This document shows positions 1 to 9,800 of a stretch of DNA of 64,000 bases, piece after piece (position 1 is the first letter of the stretch; each line of letters begins with the position of its first letter). The translations under genes were made by a program, and so were the position numbers. The DNA lies in contig NZ_JACHVU010000004.1 of assembly GCF_014190915.1 (NCBI RefSeq), forward strand, positions 434,001-498,000. The letters run 5' to 3'. A model generated the notes under the pieces. The model was not told where the DNA came from, did not search any database, and saw nothing but the letters and a program-made list of their open reading frames with translations. This DNA comes from Mycolicibacterium iranicum. Lineage in GTDB: Bacteria; Actinomycetota; Actinomycetes; Mycobacteriales; Mycobacteriaceae.

Positions 1-4
1 GCAC

Positions 5-658
5 TCAGGGAGCCTTGACCGTGAATCCCTTGATGATGGTCTCCATGTCGGGTGCTTCTGCGGCAGCTTTGTCCGCGTAGCCGGTGACCGTGAACTGCAC
101 CAGGTAGCGCTGCTTCTTCGGTGGTGTACCCGTGGCGATGACGATGCGGTTGTAGCTGTGCATGCGGGTGCCGTTGAGGTCGTAGCTGCCCTCGATCATC
201 GAGGACGGGAAGCCCGCGAAGTCGGCGGTGGAGGTGTTGAGTTGCCGGAAGTTCTCCGACATCTGGGCGTCGGCGTTGGCGTGGCTGAGCGCCTCGGCGA
301 CGTCGAAGTCACCGTCGAGTTGGAACACCATCAGCATGGCCGTCGGGTACGTGTCGCCCTTGGCGATCATCCGGGTACCCGGCGCGAAATCAGTGCTCTG
401 GTACGGCTTCCACCCCGCCGGGGTGGGCATGGAGACCGTGAGGTCGGTGAGTTTGTCGGGGGCGACAGGTTGACCGCTGACCCCCTGTTCCTCCAGGAAT
501 GCCGCGATGGGCTTTGGCGCGCCGGTTTCGGCGCTCGTCGATGTCGGCGCGGCACTGCTCGTCGACCAGATCGACTGATAGTCGGGCGTCTCGGTGGCGC
601 ACCCGGTCAGGGCCAGGGCCGCTGCCGCGGACGCGGCGATCCGAAGGCGAACGGTCAC
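5..658 (-). CDS. lpqT: LpqT/LpqN-family lipoprotein
   Basis: 217-residue predicted lipoprotein. The N-terminus has a basic start, a hydrophobic stretch and the lipobox LTGC with the acylated Cys at residue 20, so the mature protein should be anchored outside the cytoplasmic membrane. The remainder resembles the mycobacterial LpqN/LpqT family, and the position next to prs and glmU matches lpqT (Rv1016c) of M. tuberculosis. The biochemical role of the family is not established. The GTG start overlaps the stop of the upstream ArsC-like gene by 4 bp (GTGA), so the two are probably translationally coupled. The stop codon lies almost at the window edge, so what follows downstream is not visible. 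Confidence 0.9.
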   Translation of the reverse strand: MTVRLRIAASAAAALALTGCATETPDYQSIWSTSSAAPTSTSAETGAPKPIAAFLEEQGVSGQPVAPDKLTDLTVSMPTPAGWKPYQSTDFAPGTRMIAKGDTYPTAMLMVFQLDGDFDVAEALSHANADAQMSENFRQLNTSTADFAGFPSSMIEGSYDLNGTRMHSYNRIVIATGTPPKKQRYLVQFTVTGYADKAAAEAPDMETIIKGFTVKAP

Positions 659-1008
659 AGAATCTCTCGGACGTTGTCGAGCGGACGCGCCAAGCGGGTG
701 CCCTTGTCGGTGACGACGAACGGCCGCTCGATCAGGATCGGGTTCGCGGCCATCGCATCGAGAAGCTCTTCGTCGGATGCCGACGCCAGATCCAGTTCGC
801 TGTAGAGCGATTCCCGTGTGCGGACCGCAGCGCGGACGTCGATCCCGGCGTCGGCGATCATCGTCTTCAGTTCCGCGGGCGACGGCGGATTCTCCAGGTA
901 GAGGACGATCTCGGGTTCGACCCCGTTGTCGCGCAGCAACTCCAACGTCTTACGCGAGGTGGAGCATTTCGGGTTGTGGTACACCACTGCCCGGCCGTCG
1001 CTGGGCAT
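655..1008 (-). CDS. ArsC/Spx-family thioredoxin-fold protein
   Basis: 117-residue protein of the ArsC/Spx/YffB fold. The motif NPKCSTSRKT (residues 12-21) carries the single conserved Cys15, and NPILIERPFVV near residue 90 supplies the usual C-terminal arginine region. Family members include glutaredoxin-type arsenate reductases, but no arsenic-resistance genes (arsB, arsR, acr3) are nearby, so arsenate reduction is only a family-level annotation. A general redox or adaptor role is equally possible. It lies one base after the prs stop on the same strand and overlaps lpqT by 4 bp, so it appears to belong to a glmU-prs-arsC-lpqT transcription unit. Confidence 0.85.
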   Translation of the reverse strand: MPSDGRAVVYHNPKCSTSRKTLELLRDNGVEPEIVLYLENPPSPAELKTMIADAGIDVRAAVRTRESLYSELDLASASDEELLDAMAANPILIERPFVVTDKGTRLARPLDNVREIL

Positions 1009-1009
1009 G

Positions 1010-1990
1010 TCAGGCCGATCCGTCGAAAAGTCCTGTCACCGAACCGTTCTCGAACACGGCGCGGATCGTGTTGGCCAGTAGCGGCGCGATCGAGAGCACG
1101 GTCAGCTGCGGGAACATCTTGTCCTCGCCGATGGGGAGCGTGTTGGTGACGATGACCTCGCGGGCGCCGCTGGCTGCGAGGCGTTCGCGGGCCGGGTCGG
1201 AGAGCACGCCGTGGGTCGCGGCGATCACGACGTCGGCGGCTCCGTCCTCCTTGAGCAGGCGTACGGCGCCGGCGATCGTGCCGCCGGTGTCGATCATGTC
1301 GTCGCTGAGGATGCAGGTCTTGCCCTTGACGTCACCGACCACCCGGTTCGACTTGACCTGGTTGGGCACCAGCGGATCGCGGGTCTTGTGGATGAAGGCC
1401 AGCGGGACGCCGCCGAGCGAGTCGGCCCACTTCTCCGCCACGCGCACACGGCCCGAGTCGGGGGACACCACGACCATGTCGTGGTCGGCGTAGTTCTCGG
1501 CGATGTAGCCGGTGAGCAGCTTCTGGGCCCGCATGTGATCGACCGGGCCGTCGAAGAAGCCCTGGATCTGGTCGGTGTGCAGGTCGACGGTCACGATGCG
1601 GTCGGCGCCTGCGGTCTTGTACAGGTCGGCGACCAGACGCGCGGAGATGGGCTCGCGACCGCGGTGCTTCTTGTCCTGCCGGGCGTAGGGATAGAAGGGC
1701 AGGATCGCGGTGATGCGCTTGGCGCTGCCCCGCTTGAGCGCGTCGATCATCAGCAGCTGTTCCATCAGCCAGGTGTTGAGCGGCGCCGGATGGCTCTGCA
1801 GGACGAATGCGTCGCTGCCGCGGACGGACTCGTCGAAACGGACGAAGATTTCCCCGTTGGCGAAGTCCCTCGCGGTCTGCGCGGTGACCGCCACGTCGAG
1901 TTCTTTGGCGACCTGCTCGGCGAGTTCGGGGTGCGCCCGACCCGAGAAGAGCATCAGGTTCTTGCGGTTGTCGGTCCAGTCGTGGCTCAC
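1010..1990 (-). CDS. prs: Ribose-phosphate pyrophosphokinase
   Basis: Makes PRPP from ribose 5-phosphate and ATP, feeding nucleotide, histidine, tryptophan and (in mycobacteria) decaprenyl-phosphoryl-arabinose synthesis. Seen in the sequence: the class I PRPP synthase N-terminus (LFSGRAHPELAEQVA), the ATP-site segment ARQDKKHRGREPISARL, and the PRPP-binding loop DDMIDTGGTIAGA about two-thirds along. I chose the GTG at 1990 because it gives 326 residues starting SHDWTDNRKN, as in M. tuberculosis PrsA. An in-frame ATG at 2056 would add 22 residues of low-complexity sequence that I doubt is translated. It lies downstream of glmU on the same strand, a conserved pairing in which both genes serve sugar-nucleotide supply for the cell wall. 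Confidence 0.97.
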   Translation of the reverse strand: MSHDWTDNRKNLMLFSGRAHPELAEQVAKELDVAVTAQTARDFANGEIFVRFDESVRGSDAFVLQSHPAPLNTWLMEQLLMIDALKRGSAKRITAILPFYPYARQDKKHRGREPISARLVADLYKTAGADRIVTVDLHTDQIQGFFDGPVDHMRAQKLLTGYIAENYADHDMVVVSPDSGRVRVAEKWADSLGGVPLAFIHKTRDPLVPNQVKSNRVVGDVKGKTCILSDDMIDTGGTIAGAVRLLKEDGAADVVIAATHGVLSDPARERLAASGAREVIVTNTLPIGEDKMFPQLTVLSIAPLLANTIRAVFENGSVTGLFDGSA

Positions 1991-2099
1991 GGGGCTGCCC
2001 TCGGCGTCGGGGTCGGGGATCGATACGGGGCCATCGTACGTAGCGCTGCTGTCCATACGCTGGCGGGTTACCAGAATGCCAATAAAGGGCGACGAAAAG

Positions 2100-3554
2100 C
2101 TACTCGCCGGTAGCTTGGCCGTCCGTGGCGCCCGCATTCTCGGCGGCTCGGGCCGCGGCGCTGCCGGGCCTCTTGCGCGCCACCCAACCCTCGATGTTGC
2201 GTTGCGGGCCCGCCGAGATGGCCAGCGCCCCGGGAGGCACGTCGTCGCGGACGACTGTGCCGGCGCCGGTGTAGGCGCCGTCGCCGACGGACACCGGTGC
2301 GACGAACATGGTGTCCGACCCGGTGCGCACGTGAGACCCGATCGTGGTGCGGCTCTTCGTTTCTCCGTCGTAGTTCACGAACACGCTGGACGCGCCGATA
2401 TTGCTGTGCTCGCCGATGTCCGCGTCGCCGACGTAGGTCAGATGCGGCACCTTGGTGCCGGCGCCGATGGTCGAGTTCTTGGTCTCGACGAACGCGCCGA
2501 GTTTGCCCGACGCGCCGAGTGCGGTGCCGGGCCGCAGATAGGTGAACGGCCCGACGACGGCGCCGGCGCCGATCTGTGAGGCGCTGCCGTGGGTGCGGAT
2601 CACCTGGGCGCCGTCGCCGACGGCGACGTCGGTCAGCGTGGTGTCCGGCCCGATCTCGCAGTGGGCGCCGATGCTGGTCGCGCCCAGCAATTGGGTGCCG
2701 GGCCGCACCACGGTGTCGCGGCCGAGGGTGACGTCGACGTCGATCCACGTGGTCCCGGGGTCGACGATCGTCACCCCGTTGCGCTGGTGTTTCTCGACGA
2801 CCCGGCGGTTCAGCTCGGCGCCGAGGGCGGCCAGCTGGACGCGGTCGTTGACACCGGTGACCAGCGCGGTGTCGTCGATGTGGACGGCCTGCACGACACC
2901 GCCGTCGGAGCGGACGAGCGCGATCGCGTCGGTCAGGTAGAGCTCCTGCTGGGCGTTGTCGGACCGCAGCCGGCTCAGCGTGCTGCGCAGCGCCGCGATG
3001 TCGAACGCGTACACCGCCGCGTTGACCTCGGTGATGGCCTTCTGCTCGTCGCTGGCGTCGGCCTGCTCGACGATCCCGGTCACCTGACCATCGTCACCCC
3101 GAAGGATGCGCCCGTATCCGGTCGGGTCGGCCTGCGTCGTGGTCAGCAGAGTCGCACCGGCGGACGCCGCGTGATGGGTGGCCACCAGCTCACCCAACGT
3201 GGCGGCATCGAGCAGCGGCACGTCGCTGGCGGTGACGACGACGGTGCCGTCGAAGCCGTCGGGAAGCGCGGTCAGGCCGCACTCGACGGCGTGGCCGGTG
3301 CCCCGCTGCTCCTCCTGCACGGCGATCTGCACGGTCTGGCCGAGGGTCTCGCCGATCTGCGTCGCCGCGGGGATCACGCGCTCGCGGTCCTTGCCGACGA
3401 CGACCACGAGGTGCTGAGGCGCGACCCCGGCGACAGCGTGCACGCTGTGAGCCAGCATGCTGCGGCCGCCCAGTGTGTGCAGCATCTTCGGGGTGTCGGA
3501 CTTCATGCGGGTGCCGGCACCCGCCGCCAGAATCAGGACCGCGGTCTCACGCAT
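2100..3554 (-). CDS. glmU: Bifunctional GlmU: GlcN-1-P acetyltransferase / GlcNAc-1-P uridylyltransferase
   Basis: 484-residue enzyme for the last two steps of UDP-GlcNAc synthesis: acetylation of glucosamine 1-phosphate, then uridylyl transfer. It supplies peptidoglycan and arabinogalactan linker precursors. The N-terminal pyrophosphorylase domain is marked by [15 protein letters not shown] (residues 9-23). The C-terminal half is a left-handed beta-helix of hexapeptide repeats (for example [12 protein letters not shown] and [13 protein letters not shown]) with the acetyltransferase region around [13 protein letters not shown]. The length is close to the M. tuberculosis enzyme, and the C-terminal tail is Ala-rich. 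It is first in the unit glmU-prs-arsC-lpqT, with a tRNA-Gln just upstream on the same strand. Confidence 0.98.
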   Translation of the reverse strand: MRETAVLILAAGAGTRMKSDTPKMLHTLGGRSMLAHSVHAVAGVAPQHLVVVVGKDRERVIPAATQIGETLGQTVQIAVQEEQRGTGHAVECGLTALPDGFDGTVVVTASDVPLLDAATLGELVATHHAASAGATLLTTTQADPTGYGRILRGDDGQVTGIVEQADASDEQKAITEVNAAVYAFDIAALRSTLSRLRSDNAQQELYLTDAIALVRSDGGVVQAVHIDDTALVTGVNDRVQLAALGAELNRRVVEKHQRNGVTIVDPGTTWIDVDVTLGRDTVVRPGTQLLGATSIGAHCEIGPDTTLTDVAVGDGAQVIRTHGSASQIGAGAVVGPFTYLRPGTALGASGKLGAFVETKNSTIGAGTKVPHLTYVGDADIGEHSNIGASSVFVNYDGETKSRTTIGSHVRTGSDTMFVAPVSVGDGAYTGAGTVVRDDVPPGALAISAGPQRNIEGWVARKRPGSAAARAAENAGATDGQATGE

Positions 3555-3666
3555 CGATGTTCACGCCCTTCTCGAAACCAGCCCGCCCTGCTCCGCGAGC
3601 GCGCGTGTCTGCACGCTGACACGCCGCTTCTGGCTGTCTTTTTGCGCACGCTCGCCACATGTTGAG

Positions 3667-3738
3667 CTCCGTCGCCAGGACTCGAACCTGAACTATCTGA
3701 ACCAAAATCAGAGGTGCTGCCGATTACACCACGACGGA
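3667..3738 (-). tRNA. tRNA-Gln (TTG anticodon)
   Basis: Reverse-complement reading folds as a standard cloverleaf. The 7-bp acceptor stem pairs TCCGTCG with CGACGGA, the anticodon stem TCTGA/TCAGA encloses the loop TTTTGGT with anticodon TTG, and the T-arm contains GGTTCGAGTCC. No CCA is encoded. The position upstream of glmU corresponds to the glnU tRNA of M. tuberculosis. Confidence 0.96.
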
Positions 3739-3782
3739 CCGATCACCCAGAGACTCTAGTCGAAGGACTTACTCTGAAACGC

Positions 3783-4436
3783 GTGGCCAGATCAGCACCG
3801 GACGACAGCACCCACGCCGCCATCCGGCCGCCGCGGGCGAGAATGACGGGCAGCGAGCGCCGCCAGCAGCTGATCGAGATCGCGAAGTCCCTGTTTGCCG
3901 AGCGCGGCTTCGACGGGACGTCGATCGAGGAGATCGCGCTTCGCGCCAATGTGTCCAAGCCGGTCGTCTACGAGCACTTCGGGGGGAAGGAGGGGCTCTA
4001 CGCCGTCGTCGTGGACCGCGAGATGTCGGCGCTGCTCGACGGCATTACGTCCTCGCTGGCCGGCAACCGTTCCCGGGTGCGCGTCGAACGGGTCGCGCTG
4101 GCCCTGCTGACCTACGTCGAGGAGCGCACCGACGGCTTCCGGATCCTGATCCGCGATTCCCCGGCCAGCATCACGCAGGGCACATACTCCACCCTGCTCA
4201 ACGATGCCGTGAGCCAGGTGGCGTCGATCCTGGCCGGTGACTTCTCCCGCCGTGGCCTGGACCCCGATCTCGCGCCGCTCTACGCGCAGGCCCTGGTCGG
4301 CTCGGTGTCGATGGCGGCGCAGTGGTGGCTCGACATCCGCGAACCCAAGAAAGAGGTCGTCGCCGCGCATCTGGTCAACCTGTGCTGGAACGGCCTGACG
4401 CACCTGGAGTCCGACCCGGTGCTGCACGAGGAATAG
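3783..4436 (+). CDS. TetR-family transcriptional regulator (Rv1019 orthologue)
   Basis: TetR/AcrR-type DNA-binding repressor. The helix-turn-helix is clear (IEEIALRANVSKPVVYEHF), followed by an all-helical ligand-binding domain. Its position between tRNA-Gln and mfd, and its sequence, match Rv1019. The start is uncertain. GTG 3783 gives 217 residues; ATG 3843 (TGSERRQQLIE) gives 197 residues, the size I recall for Rv1019. The upstream reading frame overlaps the tRNA and is not used. It ends 3 bases from the convergent gene at 4440. The ligand and targets are unknown; an autoregulatory role is typical of the family but not shown here. Confidence 0.88.
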   Translation: MARSAPDDSTHAAIRPPRARMTGSERRQQLIEIAKSLFAERGFDGTSIEEIALRANVSKPVVYEHFGGKEGLYAVVVDREMSALLDGITSSLAGNRSRVRVERVALALLTYVEERTDGFRILIRDSPASITQGTYSTLLNDAVSQVASILAGDFSRRGLDPDLAPLYAQALVGSVSMAAQWWLDIREPKKEVVAAHLVNLCWNGLTHLESDPVLHEE

Positions 4437-4439
4437 GCG

Positions 4440-4955
4440 TCAGACCGGCCGCAGGACGAAGTAGCCGAACGCCATCGCCGGGGCCCCGTCGGCGAGCCTG
4501 GTGCCGAACATGGCGGCGACGACCATCCGGTCCTCGACGACGCTGTGCAACCAGTCGGGCCGCCAGATGAGGTAGTCCACGGACTGCCCGTCGACGGTGA
4601 CCTCGGCGTCGGCGGACAGACGGAGGCCGAAGGTGTCCAGGTACTCCCCGGCCATCGTGCGCAGCGCCACCGAGTCGTAGCCGTTCTTCCGCACGTACAG
4701 CTCTTCGGAGTCGATGCGATAGCCGGGCGCGACGGCGGCGATCGCCTCGTGGAGCGTGGCGCCGCAGCGCTCCTGGTCGGTGGGCTGCGCAGCGCTGAGC
4801 GGTTCGGCGGAGAGCTTTTCGATCTTGATGGGCAGCACGAGGGGCGCCCCGTTGAGAACGGGGCGTGTCGAAGGCAGATACACCCGCGTGTACGCGGTGA
4901 ACGCGACGGCCACCACGAGGCCGACGGCCAGGACGGCGACGACGAGTCGCTTCAT
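4440..4955 (-). CDS. Single-pass membrane protein, paralogue of the next gene
   Basis: 171-residue protein with an N-terminal membrane anchor (basic MKR, then a hydrophobic run to about residue 24) and an extracytoplasmic domain of about 145 residues. It starts YLPSTRPVLNGAP and shares the layout and several motifs (YLPS.RP.L.GA, the FG.RL..DA core, a hydrophobic C-terminal FGYFVLRP) with the adjacent protein at 4952-5479, so the two arose by tandem duplication. I do not recognise a family or function. The ATG overlaps the upstream gene stop by 4 bp. It is the last gene of a three-gene unit led by a calpain-like protease, which suggests a role connected with that protein, for example membrane partner, immunity or chaperone. 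This is inference. Confidence 0.75.
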   Translation of the reverse strand: MKRLVVAVLAVGLVVAVAFTAYTRVYLPSTRPVLNGAPLVLPIKIEKLSAEPLSAAQPTDQERCGATLHEAIAAVAPGYRIDSEELYVRKNGYDSVALRTMAGEYLDTFGLRLSADAEVTVDGQSVDYLIWRPDWLHSVVEDRMVVAAMFGTRLADGAPAMAFGYFVLRPV

Positions 4956-5479
4956 CGGGACTCCTCCGGGGTCATCACGAAGAAGCCGAGCATGGACTCG
5001 CGGTACCCCGGTGTCAGCGGCGCGTAGTAGCTGACCGCCACCACCGATCTGTCGTCGAACAGTGCGCGCGGCCAGGCTGTGCCCCAGGTCAGGTCGCGGA
5101 ACGCGTACCCATCGAACTGCATTTGGGCATCGGTCTGCAGCCGCATCCCGAACGCCGCGAAGTACTCGCTCGTCAGCTTTTGCAGCGGGTACCACCCGCC
5201 CGGATGCGAGAACATCTGCTCCTCGGTGATGCGACTGCCGGGCTTCAGCGACAGCGCCGCGCCGCGCAACGTGTCGGCGACATCCGTCCGGGCGGCGTCG
5301 GAGACGGGCACCTGCGCCAGCGGGGTGACCGGGATCATCTCCAGCTTGTGCGCCGGAATCGGTTTGGCCCCAACGAGGATCGGTCGCTGGGACGGTAGGT
5401 ACCACGATCGGTAGGCGCCGGCTGCGGCGGCCACGACGAGGACGGCGGCGATCACCGCGACCAGGATCCTGCGTCTCAC
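4952..5479 (-). CDS. Single-pass membrane protein, duplicated neighbour
   Basis: 175-residue protein with MRRR followed by a hydrophobic anchor (VAVIAAVLVVAAAAGA) and an exported domain beginning YLPSQRPILVGAK. It is paralogous to the gene at 4440-4955: same length, same anchor-domain junction, and shared AFGMRL..DAQ and FFVM.P segments. The function is not recognisable. Its start codon immediately follows the stop of the calpain-like gene (5480/5479) and its stop overlaps the next start by 4 bp, so the three genes are tightly coupled on one mRNA. Confidence 0.78.
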   Translation of the reverse strand: MRRRILVAVIAAVLVVAAAAGAYRSWYLPSQRPILVGAKPIPAHKLEMIPVTPLAQVPVSDAARTDVADTLRGAALSLKPGSRITEEQMFSHPGGWYPLQKLTSEYFAAFGMRLQTDAQMQFDGYAFRDLTWGTAWPRALFDDRSVVAVSYYAPLTPGYRESMLGFFVMTPEESR

Positions 5480-6727
5480 TCAGGACCCCAATCGGCCGAT
5501 GTTGATCATGCCGGTCGGGCCGAGGCCCAGACCGCCGAGCGGATCGGTCCCGATCAGGTCGCCCAGGCGCGCTTCGATGACCGGCGGACCGTCGTCCGGT
5601 CCCCACGGGTTGCGCAGCGTCACCACCGCATCGCTGCCCGTGCCGGCGATGCCCTCGATCGAATAGACGTGCTGGGCCTCAAGGAGCGGGCCGCCGAAGA
5701 CACTGGTCGACAGCATCACCGGCTGGTTGCCGGTCAGCGCGTCGGCGATCTGGGAGTCGATGTTCTGGCTCGGGGTCATCCACTCCGTCGCCGGAACGAT
5801 CCAGTCGCCGTTGTTGCCGGTGAGCGCTTCCAGGGCCGGTGGGGTGAAGCCGGATTCGATGCCTTCGATGCCCTTGCCGGGGGCCTTCATCTTCGCGTAG
5901 GCCGATTCGAGGACCGCGGGCCACAGCGGGGCACCCGGATCTGTGACCCCCGGCGTGGCGGTGTCGATCCCGCTGGCGCCGCGGGCGGCGATGTTGGCGT
6001 CGATGTCGGCCTGGGTGACGGCGATGTGCTGCCATTCGGACCCGTTCCACAACGTCACGTCGAACATGCCGGTCCGGGCGTCGTAGGCGATGCGGTCCCT
6101 GATCCACTGCGGGTCGGCGTTGGCGACGGCGCTCATCGTCGCGACGAGGTAGCAGTCCCCGATGCCGTCCTGGTTCACGTCGGACCCCGCGGGGTCGCCG
6201 CGGTAGAGATCCTCGTCGGTCCAGCCGAAGTCGGGCGCCGGCGCCGTGGCGGGCACGATGCCGGTGCGCAGCGCCTCCGCGGTCGCCGTATCCACCCGGC
6301 CGAAGGTGGCGAGCATGTTCTTCAGCGACGTGGTGTAGGCCGCCGCCAGCGTGGGCGACATCATCCCGAGGGTGTTGTGACCGGTGACGGTGCCGTCGTC
6401 ACCGACCATGCCGCCCAGCGCGACGGCCTGTGATTTCATCGCCGAGATCTGGGCGCGGAGGGGATCCAGGTTGGCGCCGCCGAAGCGCAGGGCGGCGGCG
6501 TGGGCGGTCAGCGTCGTGAGCATCGCCTGCTGGCGCGTCAGCTGGGTGTCGGCCCGCGCGGTCGCGGCGTCGGCCGCTTCGCCCGTCCAGGCGGCGCGTA
6601 GGTTCTGCAGCTCACGCTGCTGCGACTCGATCTGCGCGGCCAGCGATGACGCCTTCTGGTCCTGCGCGGCCGCGGCATCCAGCAGACGCCACGGCCGGGT
6701 GCCCTCCACGACCGAAATCGTGACCAC
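5480..6727 (-). CDS. Calpain-like (C2) cysteine peptidase with a WXG-like helical N-terminus
   Basis: 415-residue protein in two parts. Residues 1 to about 130 are helical and Ala/Gln-rich with a W-x-G turn (LRAAWTGEAADAATARAD), recalling WXG100/ESX-type export domains. The C-terminal part is a calpain-type protease: catalytic Cys in IGDCYLVATMSAV, His in EAQHVYSIEGI and Asn in LRNPWG, so the triad looks complete. No Sec signal peptide is seen, which fits type VII export if it is secreted (inference). I chose GTG 6727 because GGGAGGG lies 6 nt upstream; a longer frame to 6775 exists. It leads an operon with two paralogous membrane proteins. Substrate unknown; it could be a toxin or effector, or a cell-surface processing enzyme. 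Confidence 0.8.
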   Translation of the reverse strand: MVTISVVEGTRPWRLLDAAAAQDQKASSLAAQIESQQRELQNLRAAWTGEAADAATARADTQLTRQQAMLTTLTAHAAALRFGGANLDPLRAQISAMKSQAVALGGMVGDDGTVTGHNTLGMMSPTLAAAYTTSLKNMLATFGRVDTATAEALRTGIVPATAPAPDFGWTDEDLYRGDPAGSDVNQDGIGDCYLVATMSAVANADPQWIRDRIAYDARTGMFDVTLWNGSEWQHIAVTQADIDANIAARGASGIDTATPGVTDPGAPLWPAVLESAYAKMKAPGKGIEGIESGFTPPALEALTGNNGDWIVPATEWMTPSQNIDSQIADALTGNQPVMLSTSVFGGPLLEAQHVYSIEGIAGTGSDAVVTLRNPWGPDDGPPVIEARLGDLIGTDPLGGLGLGPTGMINIGRLGS

Positions 6728-6872
6728 CGATACCCTCCCCAGCACGCATGAGCCTGTCGATGCTGAAGCTAACACCGCCGCAGACCCCCCTTGAGCACCA
6801 ATTTCGCGGCACGTGGGCGGCGGCTACGCCCCGGCGGCGGGCCGGCGCAGGAGTGCCTACGATGGAGGCATC

Positions 6873-9800
6873 ATGACCGCATCGGGGACCCTCCACGTCC
6901 ACACCCCGATCGCGGGCCTCGTCGATGTGGCGCTGCGTGATCCCTCCCTCCAGGAAGTGGCTCGCCGCGCGGCCGACCGGCCTGCCGATCTCCACCTCGT
7001 CGGCCCGGCGAGCGCACGCCTGTACGTGGCGTCCGCGCTCGCGCAGTCCGGCCTGCTTCTCGTCGTCACCGCGACCGGGCGCGAAGCCGACGACCTGACC
7101 GCCGAGCTGCGCGGCGTCTTCGGCGACACCGTCGCGATGTTCCCGTCGTGGGAGACGCTGCCCCACGAGCGGCTCTCACCCGGCGTGGACACCGTCGGCG
7201 CCCGGATGATGCTGCTGCGCCGCCTGGCCAACCCGGACGATGCCCGCCTCGGGCCGCCGCTGCGCGTCGTCGTCACGACCGCGCGCTCACTGTTGCAGCC
7301 GATGGCGCCCGACCTGGCGCAGATCGAGCCGGTCACGTTGACCGTCGGCGTGGACGCCGACTTCGACGCCACCGTCGCGCGGCTGGTCGACCTGGCCTAC
7401 ACGCGCGTCGACATGGTCGGCAAACGCGGCGAATTCGCCGTCCGTGGAGGCATTCTCGACGTGTTCCCGCCGACCGCCGAACATCCGGTGCGCGTCGAGT
7501 TCTGGGGCGACGAGGTCTCGGAGATGCGGATGTTCGCCGTGGCCGACCAGCGGTCGATCCCCGAGATCGAGATCGACACGCTGATCGCCGTGCCGTGCCG
7601 CGAGATCCTGCTCACCGCCGACGTCCGCGAGCGTGCCGCCGCGCTCTCCGCCGAGCATCCGGCACAGGAGAACAGCGTGCCCGGCAGTGTGCCCGACATG
7701 CTGGCCAAGCTGGCCGAGGGCATCCCGGTCGAGGGGATGGAGGCGCTGCTGCCGCTGCTGCGGCCCACCGATTTCGCCACCCTGCCCGACCACATGCCCG
7801 ACGGCACCCCGCTGCTGCTGTGCGATCCGGAGAAGATCCGCACCCGCGCCGCCGACCTGATCAAGACGGGACGCGAGTTCCTGGAGGCGTCCTGGTCGAC
7901 GGCCGCGGTCGGGGGAGACGTGCCCATCGACATCGAGGCGCTGGGGGCATCCGGGTACGTCAGCTACCACGACGCCCGCGATGCCGCGCGCGAGGGCGGG
8001 CACGCCTGGTGGACCCTGAGTCAGCTCGACAGCGGGTCGGACGAGTCGACCGCGCTGGATCTGCGGCCGGCGCCGTCGGCGCGTGGCCAGCAGCACAATC
8101 TCGACGAGATCTTCGCGATGCTGCGCGCCCACGTCGCCACCGGCGGCTTCGGTGCCGTGGTCACCCCGGGCACCGGCACGGCCATGCGCGTCGTCGAGCA
8201 GCTCTCCGAGTCCGACACGCCCGCAACGATTCTCGAGCCCGGTGCCGCCCCCAAGGAAGGGGTCGTCGGCGTCATCAAGGGCCCGCTGCACGACGGTGTG
8301 GTGATTCCGGGCGCCAACCTCGTCGTCATCACCGAGACCGACCTGACGGGCAACCGGGCCGCGGCCACCGAGGGTAAGAAGCTGGCGGCCAAGCGCCGCA
8401 ACGTGGTCGACCCACTGGCGCTGACCGCCGGCGATCTCGTCGTGCACGACCAGCACGGCATCGGCCGGTTCGTCGAGATGACCGAGCGGGTCGTCGGCGG
8501 GGCCCGCCGCGAATACCTGGTGCTGGAGTACGCCTCGTCGAAGCGCGGCGGCGGTTCGGACCGGCTCTACGTGCCGATGGACTCCCTCGATCAGCTGTCC
8601 CGTTACGTCGGCGGCGAGGCGCCCACGCTGAGCAAGCTCGGCGGCAGCGACTGGGCCAACACGAAAACCAAAGCGCGCCGGGCAGTTCGAGAGATCGCCG
8701 CCGAACTCGTCACCCTCTATGCGAAGCGTCAGGCCTCACCGGGGCATGCGTTCGCGCCGGACACCCCGTGGCAGGTCGAGATGGAGGATGCGTTCGGGTT
8801 CACCGAGACTGTCGACCAGCTGACCGCGATCACCGAGGTGAAATCCGACATGGAGAAGCCCGTCCCGATGGACCGGGTGATCTGTGGCGACGTCGGCTAC
8901 GGCAAGACCGAGATCGCGGTCCGCGCGGCGTTCAAGGCGGTGCAGGACGGCAAGCAGGTCGCGGTGCTGGTGCCGACGACGCTGCTGGCCGACCAGCATC
9001 TGCAGACGTTCTCCAACCGCATGACCGGATTCCCCGTCACCGTGAAGGGGCTGTCCCGGTTCACCGACCCCGCCGAGTCCCGCGCGACCATGGAGGGGAT
9101 GAAGGACGGTTCGGTCGACATCGTCATCGGCACGCACCGCCTGCTGCAGACCGGCGTGACGTGGAAGGACCTGGGGCTGGTCATCGTCGACGAGGAACAG
9201 CGCTTCGGTGTCGAGCACAAGGAGCACATCAAGTCGATGCGCACCCACGTCGACGTCCTGACGATGAGCGCCACCCCGATCCCGCGCACGCTGGAGATGA
9301 GCCTGGCCGGTATCCGCGAGATGTCGACCATCCTGACCCCGCCCGAGGAGCGCTACCCGGTGCTGACCTACGTCGGCCCGCACGACGACAAACAGGTGGC
9401 CGCGGCGTTGCGGCGCGAGATGCTGCGCGACGGGCAGGCGTTCTACATCCACAACCGGGTGCGGTCCATCGACCAGGCCGCCGCGAAGGTGCGTCAGCTG
9501 GTCCCCGAGGCCCGGGTCGTCGTCGCCCACGGCCAGATGCCTGAAGAGCAGCTCGAGAAGACGGTCGAGGGCTTCTGGAACCGGGAGTTCGACATCCTGG
9601 TCTGCACGACGATCGTCGAGACGGGCCTTGACATCTCGAACGCCAACACGCTGATCGTGGAGCGGGCCGACACGTTCGGCCTCTCGCAGCTGCACCAGCT
9701 GCGCGGCCGCGTCGGGCGGTCGCGGGAACGCGGTTACGCCTACTTCCTGTATCCGCCCGAGGTGCCGCTGACCGAGACGGCGTACGACCGGCTGGCCACC

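Noticed and set aside
158..805. Long plus-strand frame opposite lpqT and the ArsC-like gene
   Set aside because: Composition is that of the complementary strand of real genes (Arg/Gly/His-rich), and it has no ribosome-binding site or family.
655..1008. Arsenic-resistance role for the ArsC-like gene
   Set aside because: No other ars genes nearby; the fold is shared with proteins of other functions.
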